From Caryophanales bacterium (GTDB taxonomy: Bacteria > Bacillota > Bacilli > Bacillales > Bacillaceae_J), in assembly GCA_012840465.1 (NCBI GenBank), contig DULJ01000086.1, forward strand, positions 124,001-188,000: DNA of 64,000 bases. Direction: 5' to 3'. A program made the translations under genes and the position numbers. Shown here in pieces: positions 29,181 through 37,295 of the stretch; positions within the stretch are counted from its first letter, which is position 1; every line of letters starts with the position of its first letter. The notes under the pieces were generated by a model, which saw only the letters and a list, made by a program, of their open reading frames with translations, ran no database searches and was not told the origin of the DNA.

Positions 29181-29277
29181 GGGGTCGGATGGGGTACTGG
29201 TGTCCTCCGCGGTCTTCAAAACCGTCCGTGACCGCCGTGCGCGGTCAGGTGAGTTCGATTCTCACACGGTCCCGCCA
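29181..29277 (+). tRNA. selC: tRNA-Sec (anticodon UCA)
   Basis: 97-nt selenocysteine tRNA. The anticodon loop CTTCAAA sits on the stem GCGGT/ACCGT and reads UGA. The long D arm carries the TACTGGTGTCC signature. The long variable arm is a perfect 7-bp stem TGACCGC/GCGGTCA. The T arm is GTGAG-TTCGATT-CTCAC. The acceptor GGGGTCGG pairs with ACGGTCCC (two G-U pairs, last pair G-A) and CCA is encoded. The extended acceptor and variable arm are diagnostic. SelA, SelB and SelD must be elsewhere. A protein frame running through it is spurious. Confidence 0.95.
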
Positions 29278-29416
29278 AAAAAAGGAATTGAAAGCACTTT
29301 TGAAAATCAACTAAGTTACTTTTGGCTAAACTTGAGAAATAATGACACTTACAAAAAGCAATTTAAAGATGAGAAGTTTGATTTCATCAATGAACTAGAT
29401 TTGTATAGCAATTGGG

Positions 29417-29462
29417 AAAAAGCCAATGCAATTTGTCTTATGTGCTGCATTGGCTTTTTGAA
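29417..29462. terminator. Bidirectional terminator between selC and cbaA
   Basis: Perfect 14-bp stem AAAAAGCCAATGCA (29417-29430) / 29446-29459 with T-runs on both strands. The 139 nt between selC and this hairpin show no gene I can support. Confidence 0.85.
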
Positions 29463-29489
29463 ATGAACAAAACTGTCTAATATTCCTTT

Positions 29490-31190
29490 TTACCACGAAC
29501 GGAATGGCAATGATCCAGGTGGACCATACATTATGAGTTGGTAAATAGGTATTAAATAGGCTACTAGTGAAAGGGCTATGGAAACCCCAATCCAAAATGT
29601 CCATCGCTCAAGAATCCGTGGAGGATGTTCAGCCTGCTCATTAACAACCCCAATAGGGTAATCAATTGTTTGTTCAGCCTTTGGTGCAAAAAACAACAAG
29701 TTAACCCAAATATATAAAACAAGCAACATCGCAATAAATAAAATGACCCCACCTACGGCAATGACTTGACTATAGGATAACCAAGTAGCTGCAAGTTCAT
29801 TGTCCCCATACGTTGAAAAACTTGTACGCCGCGGTGCTCCAAGAAGCCCCACAATATGCATCAGTCCACCCATCAACAACATTCCTATCGACCATAGAAC
29901 AGCTTGAACGATAGCTAACTTATTAAGTGCTTTTGTAAAAGTTCTTCCGTTTAAAACGGGAATTAGCCAATATGAAATGGCAAAAAACGTAAGTATTACT
30001 GTTGAAGCAAGGGTAAGATGAAAATGCCCTGTAATAAACCAAGTATTATGCACCATTTGATTTAACTGGTAACTTGCATTCACAATTCCACCAGCACCAG
30101 CAGGAATAAAGATAAGGATTCCCATTACAGCCGTGAAAAATCGTGCATCCTTCCAAGGTAGTTTTTTTATCCAGCCAAACAATCCTTTCCCGCCTCTTGT
30201 TCTCCCAGCTAACTCAAATGTTGCCAGAATCGAAAACGCTGTCATTAAAGATGGAATGACAACCATCATCGTCAAAACAACCTGCAAAAATTTCCAAAAG
30301 GATTCAATCCCAGGTTCATTCAATTGATGATGCAAACCAACAGGAATTGAAAATAAAACAAAAAGAATAAAAGTTAACCTTGGAAGTGAATTACTAAAAA
30401 TCTTTCCTCCAATGATTTGCGGAATATTTACATACCAATATATATAAGCTGGTAAAAGCCAAAAATAAACAAGTGCATGTCCAAAATACCAAAACAACGT
30501 TCGACTTAAGGAAACGTTAATTCTATCAACCCAACCAAAAGACCATGGAATCAACTGAAAAACAACTTCAATTGCGACAAAAAGGCTAGCATGCAGCCAC
30601 AAAATCATGGTTGCTACTGCCATAAAGGCAAACAATGGTGAAGATTGATTTTTATGGTGTTTCCGCCAACTAATGTAGGCGGCAAAAATTCCGAAACCGC
30701 CAAACCAGCTACCTACCACAACCAACGCAAGTCCAATATAAAACCATGGAGAGGCTTTCATCGGTGCATAAAAAGTATAAAGGACTGTTGCATCATTCGT
30801 TAAAATCGTTATGGTGGCTATGATTGTTCCAAGCACCATTAAGTAAAAACCTATCCAACCGTTTGCCCTTGCAGCAGATGTTAATTTTCCGTCAAGTGTG
30901 CGGGCAACTCCGGAAAATAGATAGCCAACGATGAAAAATGTTGTAAAAATTAAAGCAAGAAGTACTCCATGTGCGGTCAGCAGTTGATAATAATTCAGCC
31001 AGCTTGGTAATACAAGCCACCCGCTTCGTTGCATAATTTGCAGTAACCCAGCAACGGCTCCTAAAAAAACGGCAATAAAAGAAACGATGATGTAGGCAAG
31101 AATAAGATTTGTATCTTTTTTATCAAATTTGAAATCAGTAAAAGCATTTGTTTTCTGTTCTGTATTAACCAATGCTTCATTGGTATTCAT
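29490..31190 (-). CDS. cbaA: ba3-type cytochrome c oxidase subunit I
   Basis: 566 residues with 12 or more hydrophobic segments. Heme-copper oxidase subunit I of the B (ba3) class, which reduces O2 to water and pumps protons with high oxygen affinity. Conserved histidines are visible in N-Y-Y-Q-L-L-T-A-H-G-V-L (low-spin heme), F-G-H-A-L-V-Y-F-W-L-L-P-A-Y (CuB His-Tyr region), G-L-H-H-Q and H-F-H-L-T-L. Ends near the selC terminator. Cotranscribed with the upstream small subunit and cbaB. Not part of the B. subtilis gene set at this place. Confidence 0.93.
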   Translation of the reverse strand: MNTNEALVNTEQKTNAFTDFKFDKKDTNLILAYIIVSFIAVFLGAVAGLLQIMQRSGWLVLPSWLNYYQLLTAHGVLLALIFTTFFIVGYLFSGVARTLDGKLTSAARANGWIGFYLMVLGTIIATITILTNDATVLYTFYAPMKASPWFYIGLALVVVGSWFGGFGIFAAYISWRKHHKNQSSPLFAFMAVATMILWLHASLFVAIEVVFQLIPWSFGWVDRINVSLSRTLFWYFGHALVYFWLLPAYIYWYVNIPQIIGGKIFSNSLPRLTFILFVLFSIPVGLHHQLNEPGIESFWKFLQVVLTMMVVIPSLMTAFSILATFELAGRTRGGKGLFGWIKKLPWKDARFFTAVMGILIFIPAGAGGIVNASYQLNQMVHNTWFITGHFHLTLASTVILTFFAISYWLIPVLNGRTFTKALNKLAIVQAVLWSIGMLLMGGLMHIVGLLGAPRRTSFSTYGDNELAATWLSYSQVIAVGGVILFIAMLLVLYIWVNLLFFAPKAEQTIDYPIGVVNEQAEHPPRILERWTFWIGVSIALSLVAYLIPIYQLIMYGPPGSLPFRSW

Positions 31191-31203
31191 ATGACTACCC
31201 CTC

Positions 31204-31695
31204 CTAAATTTTATCTTCTACAACGAGTTTTCCATACATAACTTGATGTCCTGCTCCACAATATTCATGGCATAAATACATATATTCACCAGGAGTTTTA
31301 AAAGTCTGGGTATATTCGGCTATATGACCTGGAATAATCATCATATTAGTTGGAGTTCCCGGAATATTGAAACCATGAACGACATCTTTGCTAGTAATCA
31401 GAAAATGGACTTTTGCCCCTTTAGGAACTGTAATGGTATTCGGAGTGTATCCGAATACATAAGAAATAATGGTGGCTCTATATTCATTTGGACCAATCTG
31501 TTCCAATCCTGGTTTATCAAATGGAGGAGCTAACCCTATATTTTCTGGCTTATTTGTTGTCTTCATGCCGCAGGCGGGATTTAAATCCATAGAAAAAGAT
31601 AATATTCCAGTAACTAAAAGAAATACACATAACGCCCCTATACCAACACCCATCCAAATCTTTTCGTATTTAGGCATATGTAACAAATCAATCAC
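31204..31695 (-). CDS. cbaB: ba3-type cytochrome c oxidase subunit II (CuA)
   Basis: 163 residues. One N-terminal membrane anchor (G-V-G-I-G-A-L-C-V-F-L-L-V-T-G-I-L-S-F) and an outward-facing cupredoxin domain with the CuA site: V-V-H-G-F and the final C-H-E-Y-C-G-A-G-H-Q-V-M. It passes electrons from cytochrome c to cbaA, which starts 13 nt downstream. A GTG at 31695 gives the length stated, but AAAGG is better placed for a TTG at 31686, so the first three residues are uncertain. Confidence 0.93.
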   Translation of the reverse strand: MIDLLHMPKYEKIWMGVGIGALCVFLLVTGILSFSMDLNPACGMKTTNKPENIGLAPPFDKPGLEQIGPNEYRATIISYVFGYTPNTITVPKGAKVHFLITSKDVVHGFNIPGTPTNMMIIPGHIAEYTQTFKTPGEYMYLCHEYCGAGHQVMYGKLVVEDKI

Positions 31696-31704
31696 CCTTT
31701 CTTT

Positions 31705-31854
31705 TTACACTGTTACAATATAGTAGTAGAAAACAATAATCCATGTTAATAATATGGATGCTCCAACTAAAAAAACACCTACTAAAGTTCCCTTTAATCT
31801 CTCATCATAAGTAACCTCTTTCTTTTTATGATCATTGTCTATAAGATTATTCAT
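31705..31854 (-). CDS. cbaD: Cytochrome c oxidase small subunit (CoxIIa/CbaD-like)
   Basis: 49-residue protein on the minus strand immediately before cbaB. A hydrophilic N-terminus (N-N-L-I-D-N-D-H-K-K-K-E) is followed by one transmembrane helix (G-V-F-L-V-G-A-S-I-L-L-T-W-I-I-V-F-Y-Y) ending close to the C-terminus. The size, topology and position match subunit IIa of ba3 oxidases, which packs against subunits I and II. GGGAGGTATTAG precedes the ATG. Confidence 0.8.
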   Translation of the reverse strand: MNNLIDNDHKKKEVTYDERLKGTLVGVFLVGASILLTWIIVFYYYIVTV

Positions 31855-31912
31855 CTCTAATACCTCCCAATCCAAAATGGAAACATACTCTCAATAGTAT
31901 GTACCAATCTTT

Positions 31913-31967
31913 TTTTCTTATACTGATTAAGAAGGTATAAATTTTGTAGGTTCTCAGTATAAGAAAA
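31913..31967. repeat. Inverted repeat upstream of the cba operon
   Basis: Perfect 14-bp arms TTTTCTTATACTGA (31913-31926) and TCAGTATAAGAAAA (31954-31967) with a 27-nt spacer. A smaller hairpin (CATACT...AGTATG) lies at 31884-31901. It could be an operator for cba expression or a terminator; no protein is assigned. Confidence 0.5.
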
Positions 31968-32141
31968 GAGGATCTTTAGGTCATGCCTTTTGGCAAATGT
32001 CGTATTTCTAATACAAAAATAAGTGATTTGTGCCTGTCACCACCCGAAGTTTGATAGATTTTGTCGAAAGGTTAATATATTACCGGGTTAGGAAAGGTAA
32101 TCGCAATAAAGTAATATCACTATTGAAACTTTTGATTATGA

Positions 32142-32300
32142 ATTATTCCCATTATTATCAACCGTATAGACAACCTTAATGGTAGACCTGTCTTTGATGG
32201 ACGATGGTGATCTGGTTCAAGTGAAAATCTGACAGTTGGTAAATACCATACTGCCTAGCATGATGCCGCAGCAGGTTCCGTCTATTTAATTTTCGCTTAA
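32142..32300 (+). pseudogene. Possible decayed coding remnant
   Basis: One frame reads I-N-R-I-D-N-L-N-G-R-P-V-F-D-G-R-W, a TGA, S-G-S-S-E-N-L-T-V-G-K-Y-H-T-A, a TAG, then H-D-A-A-A-G-S-V-Y-L-I-F-A and TAA. The composition is protein-like but interrupted by two different stops. I do not recognise the source. The rest of 31968-32426 shows no gene, apart from a direct repeat AAGAATATTAT-R-AAAAT at about 32299 and 32370 before the TetR gene. Confidence 0.25.
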
Positions 32301-32426
32301 GAATATTATGAAAATTACAAAAGATACTTGATATTCAAATTTTTACCGATTAGAATGTAATTAAATGATAAGAATATTATAAAAATATGGATTTGGTTTA
32401 ATGGAAAGAGGGAAAAGGAGATAAAC

Positions 32427-33014
32427 ATGAGTTTACGTAAGCAAAAAATAGAGAAGAAACGTACAGAGATGCTACGTTCAGCAGCAAAGATAGTTAAAGA
32501 AAAAGGGTATGATCGTGCAACAATGGATGATATAGCAGCGGAATTATTAATGACAAAAGGATCTCTCTATTACTATTTTGACAGCAAGGAACAATTAGTA
32601 TTTCAGTGTCACGAATTAATTTTTAATGAGGCAATTACGGTAATGGAGGAAATTAGCCGAATGGATTTACCGGCTCATACAAAAATAGAGAAAGCGATTA
32701 TAACCCATATTAAATTTCTAATAAATGAAAGAGATATGTTTAATATGATTATTCAACCTGAACAATTATTTATTGAGGAAGACCATCTTCAAAGTGTCTT
32801 AGAGCAAAGGGGAAAAATTACTTCAATCATTGATAAAATCATTGAGGAAGGTCTGAGCAAAGGTGAATTTTCGGTATCAGATCCGAAAATGACACGAATG
32901 ATGATTTTAGGAGCAATGAACTGGATTCAAACATGGTATTCGACTGATGGGAAATATAGTGAAAAAGAAATTGCAAATATTTATTCAAACTCTTTAATAA
33001 AATTACTTCTATAG
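32427..33014 (+). CDS. TetR/AcrR family regulator of the beta-oxidation operon
   Basis: 195 residues. The N-terminal helix-turn-helix is clear: A-A-K-I-V-K-E-K-G-Y-D-R-A-T-M-D-D-I-A-A and T-K-G-S-L-Y-Y-Y-F-D-S-K-E. The C-terminal ligand domain (residues about 75-195) is of the FadR/YsiA-like helical kind, and the ligand is likely an acyl-CoA given the genes that follow. The RBS is AAAAGGAGAT. It is the first gene of the cluster and probably autoregulates; a 17-nt direct repeat lies in its upstream region. Confidence 0.88.
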   Translation: MSLRKQKIEKKRTEMLRSAAKIVKEKGYDRATMDDIAAELLMTKGSLYYYFDSKEQLVFQCHELIFNEAITVMEEISRMDLPAHTKIEKAIITHIKFLINERDMFNMIIQPEQLFIEEDHLQSVLEQRGKITSIIDKIIEEGLSKGEFSVSDPKMTRMMILGAMNWIQTWYSTDGKYSEKEIANIYSNSLIKLLL

Positions 33015-33071
33015 AGGATTCTGTAAGTAAAGTTGATAATAAATTGTCGTTTAAAAGAAAGGGAGATGCAT

Positions 33072-33860
33072 GTGAAAGAAGTAAAGCGTAAATTCGTAAC
33101 GTACGAGATTAATGGGTTTATTTATACTCTGACAATTGACAATCCACCATTAAATGTTCTTACTGATGAATTATTATCGGAAATAGATGACGTCATCAAT
33201 GAAATAGTAGCCCAATCAACATGTAGGGTTTTAATCATCCGTGGAAATGGTGAAAAAGCTTTTGTGGCTGGGGCAGATATTAACCAATTTCTTACTCTTA
33301 ATGAGGAAAGCGGTAAGCATTTAGTTGAAAAAGGAAAAGAGACTTTTGATAAATTAGAAAATGCACCGTTTCCCGTGATTTGTGCCATTAATGGATTTGC
33401 ATTAGGAGGTGGTTTGGAATTGGCGCTCGCTTGTGATATACGAATAGCGGAGCAGAAGGCAAAATTGGGTCTCCCAGAAACAGGCCTAGGGATTTTGCCA
33501 GGATATGGAGGTACTCAGCGCCTTAGTAGACTGATTGGATCTGGAAAGGCAAAAAAAATGATGTTTACAGGTGCTGCCATTAGTGCTGAGGAGGCGATTA
33601 ATTATGGATTAGTAGAAGAAGTGGTTCCGAATGGTGAATCTTATGAAGCTGCCGTTCGTTTAGCAAAGCAAATAGTAAATAATGCCCCTTTGTCGATATC
33701 AAATGTAAAAGCTGTAGTGAATAGAGGATTAGATGTTTCCTTAGCAGAAGGGCAGGAATTGGAAACTAAATATTTTGCAAGTCTTTGTCTTACCGAAGAT
33801 ATGAAGGAGGGGGTTAAAGCATTCATGGAAAAACGAAAGGCGGACTTTTCGGGAAGGTAA
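33072..33860 (+). CDS. Enoyl-CoA hydratase/isomerase (crotonase family)
   Basis: 262 residues from the GTG at 33072, 6 nt after AAAGGGAG; an ATG at 33066 overlaps that site. Hydrates trans-2-enoyl-CoA to 3-hydroxyacyl-CoA. The CoA-binding A-G-A-D-I-N-Q-F is present, as are the oxyanion-hole glycine in A-L-G-G-G-L-E-L-A-L-A-C-D and both catalytic glutamates (G-G-L-E-L and L-P-E-T-G-L-G). The operon continues with thiolase, dehydrogenases and a CoA ligase. Chain length or aromatic preference cannot be read from sequence. Confidence 0.92.
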   Translation: MKEVKRKFVTYEINGFIYTLTIDNPPLNVLTDELLSEIDDVINEIVAQSTCRVLIIRGNGEKAFVAGADINQFLTLNEESGKHLVEKGKETFDKLENAPFPVICAINGFALGGGLELALACDIRIAEQKAKLGLPETGLGILPGYGGTQRLSRLIGSGKAKKMMFTGAAISAEEAINYGLVEEVVPNGESYEAAVRLAKQIVNNAPLSISNVKAVVNRGLDVSLAEGQELETKYFASLCLTEDMKEGVKAFMEKRKADFSGR

Positions 33861-33903
33861 TAGGACATAAAAATATCTGAAAAAATCGATAGGAGGAATA
33901 GTA

Positions 33904-35082
33904 ATGAGTGAGGTATATATAGTTGATGGCGCTAGGACAGCTTTTGGAAAATTTGGAGGTTCTTTTACTAATGTGAGTGCAACAGAGCTTGGGACTGCTA
34001 CAGCAGTTGAGGCTATGAAACGGTCAAAGGTAGTTCCAGAACAGATTAACCATGTTATTTTCGGAAATGTTATTCACACCCAAAAAAGTGCCCCCTATCT
34101 TTCTCGCCATATTGGCTTGTATAGTGGTATACCGCAAGAAGTGCCGGCTTTAACATTAAATCGTTTATGCGGTTCAGGAATGCAGTCTGTTGTTTGTGCC
34201 GCACAACATATTTTAGTAGGGGATGCCAATATTGTATTGGCTGGTGGTGCAGAAAACATGTCACAAGCACCATTTTCCAATTTTACGCAAAGATTTGGCC
34301 CGAAAATGGGGAATTTATCATCGGAGGATATGCTTTTAGCAACCTTAACTGACCAATATACGGGGCAAGGGATGGGGATGACTGCTGAAAAGTTGGCAGA
34401 AATGTATGAAATCTCTAGAACAGAACAGGATTTGTTTTCCATTGAATCCAATAAACGAGCAGCAAAAGCAGTAACAAATCAAATCTTTGCAGAAGAGATT
34501 GTGCCTGTCGAGGTAAAGACAAGAAAAGGTAGCATCATGATTTCTAAAGATGAACATCTTAAACCAGATGCAAGCTTAGAATCTATGAGTCTACTCAAAC
34601 CATCCTTTAAGAAAGACGGTACTGTCACTGCAGGGAATGCGTCTGGAATTAACGATGGTGCAGCATCTTTGATTATTGCAGGTAAAAACGCTGTTGTTGA
34701 AAATAACCTCAAACCAATTGCAAGAATTGTATCTTGGGCCGTGGCTGGTGTTGACCCTTCGATAATGGGGATTGGTCCAGTTCCTGCCATTAAGCAAGCA
34801 TTGGAACGCGCTGAGCTTACAATAGCTGATATTGATGTGGTAGAAATAAATGAAGCCTTTGCGGCTCAGTATCTCGCTGTGGAAAAAGAATTAGGTTTGG
34901 ACCGTGAAAAAACAAATATAAATGGAGGCGCACTTGCTTTAGGTCATCCAGTAGGAGCAAGTGGAACGCGAATATTACTATCTTCTGCCTATGAATTAAG
35001 ACGTCGTAATGGCAGGTATGCTGTTGCGAGTTTATGTATTGGTGGTGGGCAAGGAATCGCAATGGTAATTGAACATGTCTAA
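33904..35082 (+). CDS. Acetyl-CoA C-acyltransferase (thiolase)
   Basis: 392 residues, thiolase II family. Catalytic Cys89 in N-R-L-C-G-S-G-M-Q-S, the conserved N-E-A-F-A, His in G-G-A-L-A-L-G-H-P-V-G-A-S-G and second Cys in C-I-G-G-G-Q-G are all present, so the enzyme should be active. It cleaves 3-oxoacyl-CoA with CoA to release acetyl-CoA. Its location 8 kb before a ketone carboxylase/CoA-ligase cluster makes an aromatic 3-oxoacyl-CoA (benzoylacetyl-CoA) a plausible alternative substrate; that is inference. Confidence 0.93.
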   Translation: MSEVYIVDGARTAFGKFGGSFTNVSATELGTATAVEAMKRSKVVPEQINHVIFGNVIHTQKSAPYLSRHIGLYSGIPQEVPALTLNRLCGSGMQSVVCAAQHILVGDANIVLAGGAENMSQAPFSNFTQRFGPKMGNLSSEDMLLATLTDQYTGQGMGMTAEKLAEMYEISRTEQDLFSIESNKRAAKAVTNQIFAEEIVPVEVKTRKGSIMISKDEHLKPDASLESMSLLKPSFKKDGTVTAGNASGINDGAASLIIAGKNAVVENNLKPIARIVSWAVAGVDPSIMGIGPVPAIKQALERAELTIADIDVVEINEAFAAQYLAVEKELGLDREKTNINGGALALGHPVGASGTRILLSSAYELRRRNGRYAVASLCIGGGQGIAMVIEHV

Positions 35083-35149
35083 CCTGCCAATCGTCCCGAT
35101 TAGTTAAGATGAATTTCCCTAGTTTTTTCGTTAAAGAGGAGGAGTAGAA

Positions 35150-35986
35150 ATGAAAATTGGCGTAGTGGGCTCAGGAATTATGGGTAATGGGATCGCCCAA
35201 GTCTTTGCAACGAGTGGTTGTGAAGTTGTATTAGTGGATGTTAACAAGGATGTGTTAAATAAAGCAAAACAGATCATCTCAAAAAATTTAGAGAAGCTTG
35301 CTCAAAAGAAAACGGAGATTCAAGTGGATGAAGTTGTAAATCGTATCGAATTTACAACGGACAAAAATCGTTTAAAGAACGCAGATCTTGTGATCGAAGC
35401 AATTATTGAGAATATTGAGATAAAGCTAGCTTTATTTAAAGAGCTTGATGAATTATGTGAACGGAAAACAATTCTAGCTTCTAATACATCCAGTTTGCTA
35501 ATTTCAGAAATTGCTTCCGCAACAAATCGTCGTGACCGTGTATGTGGTTTGCATTTTTTCAATCCAGTCCCATTGATGAATCTAGTAGAAATAACGGGTA
35601 CGGAAGAAACATCTAATGAAACACTAGAAAAAGCGGAAGAGTTCGTTTCATTAATCAATAAAGAAAGTATACGTGTGAATGACACCCCTTTATTTGTAGT
35701 TAATCGTCTTCTTGTTCCGCTGATTTGTGAAGCTATTTCTCTAGTGGATGAAGGAACAGCATCTCCAGAGGACGTTGATAAAGGTATGATGCTAGGGGCC
35801 AATCATCCGATTGGACCACTTCGACTTGCAGATATGATTGGATTAGATACGATGCTACATATACAAGAAGCATTATATATTAAAACCCAAGATTCAAAAT
35901 ATAGAGTCCCAGAATTGTTAAGAAAAATGGTTGCGGTAGGAGAGCTAGGACGAAAAAGCGGCAAAGGGTTTTATCAATACTCATAG
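35150..35986 (+). CDS. 3-hydroxyacyl-CoA dehydrogenase
   Basis: 278 residues, single-function short enzyme (HbdA/PaaH type). Rossmann NAD site G-S-G-I-M-G-N-G-I-A at residues 7-16, A-S-N-T-S-S, catalytic His in H-F-F-N-P-V-P-L-M and the C-terminal L-G-R-K-S-G-K-G-F-Y-Q-Y. Oxidises (S)-3-hydroxyacyl-CoA to 3-oxoacyl-CoA for the thiolase. Good RBS (GAGGAGGAG). It is 67 nt after the thiolase gene. Confidence 0.93.
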   Translation: MKIGVVGSGIMGNGIAQVFATSGCEVVLVDVNKDVLNKAKQIISKNLEKLAQKKTEIQVDEVVNRIEFTTDKNRLKNADLVIEAIIENIEIKLALFKELDELCERKTILASNTSSLLISEIASATNRRDRVCGLHFFNPVPLMNLVEITGTEETSNETLEKAEEFVSLINKESIRVNDTPLFVVNRLLVPLICEAISLVDEGTASPEDVDKGMMLGANHPIGPLRLADMIGLDTMLHIQEALYIKTQDSKYRVPELLRKMVAVGELGRKSGKGFYQYS

Positions 35987-36047
35987 CCTTTATAAATATG
36001 GATAAAAATAAAGGTGTTTAAACTAGTTCGAAAATGGAGGTTTGAAA

Positions 36048-37196
36048 ATGGAAGCAACTTTTTTTACGGAAGAACATCAAATATTTCGAAATTCACTGCG
36101 AAAAATGCTTGAGAAAGAAGCCTATCCCTATTATAACCAGTGGGATAAAGAGCAAAAGATTCCAAGAGAGTTTTGGTTGAAGATGGGGGAAAATGGATTC
36201 CTTTGTCCGTGGATTGCAGAAGAGTACGGGGGATTAGGTTTAGACTTTACGTATTCAATGATTTTAATTGAAGAACTTCAAAAGGTTGGAGGGGGATTGG
36301 CTTCTAGTATGACTCTTCACACTGATATTGTAAGCCCCTACATTTCATCACTGGGAACAAAAGAGCAAAAACAAAAATGGTTGCCTGGATGTATAAGTGG
36401 TGAAGTGATTACCGCAGTTGCCATGACTGAACCTGGAGCTGGCTCGGATTTAGCCAACATCAAAACAACCGCAAGACGTGAAGGGGACTATTATATAGTA
36501 AATGGAGAAAAAACGTTTATAACAAATGCTATTTATGGGGATTTAGTTGTCTTAGTTTGCAAAACAGATCCAAAAGCTTCCCCTTCCCATAGGGGGATAA
36601 GCTTACTTCTCGTTGAAAATGGGACGGAAGGCTTTAAAAGAGGAAAGAAGCTGGACAAAATTGGGCAGCATTGTAGTGATACTGGAGAACTCATTTTTGA
36701 GGATGCCAAGGTGCCTGTTTCCAACTTGCTGGGTGAAGAAGGGAAAGGGTTTTATTATTTGATGGACAAATTACAGCAAGAACGGTTAGTGGTTGCGATT
36801 GAGTGTCTGGTTGAAGCGGAGGAGATGCTGCGTTTGACGATTGATTATGTGAAAAATCGTCAAGCCTTTGGTACCTCAATTAGTAAATTCCAAAATACAC
36901 AGTTTAAAATTGCGGAAATGGCGACAGAAATCGAGCTTGGTCGTTCCTTCATCCATCAAGTAGTTGAGCGACACGCAAAAGGTGAAAAGCTAATTAAAGA
37001 AGCATCTATGGCAAAGTGGTGGATCACTGAAATGACAAAACGGGTTGCTGCAGAATGTTTACACCTTCATGGTGGATACGGCTATATAGAAGAATATGAG
37101 ATTGCTAGACGTTATCGGGATACTCCTGTTGCAAGTATCTACGCAGGATCCACTGAAATTATGAAAACCATTATTGCCAAACAACTAGATTTATAA
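36048..37196 (+). CDS. Acyl-CoA dehydrogenase
   Basis: 382 residues from the ATG at 36048 (TGGAGG 8 nt upstream). FAD enzyme that forms the 2,3 double bond of acyl-CoA. M-T-E-P-G-A-G-S-D-L signature and a second G-E-K-T-F-I-T-N-A. The usual catalytic Glu before G-T/S-T-E-I is replaced (Y-A-G-S-T-E-I), while L-Q-Q-E-R-L places Glu at about 245, as in the long-chain/isovaleryl-CoA dehydrogenase subgroup where the base sits on another helix. It probably passes electrons to ETF. Confidence 0.92.
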   Translation: MEATFFTEEHQIFRNSLRKMLEKEAYPYYNQWDKEQKIPREFWLKMGENGFLCPWIAEEYGGLGLDFTYSMILIEELQKVGGGLASSMTLHTDIVSPYISSLGTKEQKQKWLPGCISGEVITAVAMTEPGAGSDLANIKTTARREGDYYIVNGEKTFITNAIYGDLVVLVCKTDPKASPSHRGISLLLVENGTEGFKRGKKLDKIGQHCSDTGELIFEDAKVPVSNLLGEEGKGFYYLMDKLQQERLVVAIECLVEAEEMLRLTIDYVKNRQAFGTSISKFQNTQFKIAEMATEIELGRSFIHQVVERHAKGEKLIKEASMAKWWITEMTKRVAAECLHLHGGYGYIEEYEIARRYRDTPVASIYAGSTEIMKTIIAKQLDL

Positions 37197-37295
37197 CTTC
37201 TAAGAAATTGAAAATAGATTGTAAATGAACTGGAAGCCAGAATGGTGGAAGTGTGGTTGGCTAAATCAGTACAATTTTGAAAGGGGTTATGATCG

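Noticed and set aside
29179-29466. A 95-codon reading frame across selC
   Set aside because: It runs straight through the tRNA and into a terminator stem; its residues are tRNA and hairpin sequence, with no RBS.
33300-35900. Several 60-160-residue frames on the minus strand inside the beta-oxidation genes
   Set aside because: All lie antisense to strongly conserved enzymes, lack RBS and have no recognisable sequence.
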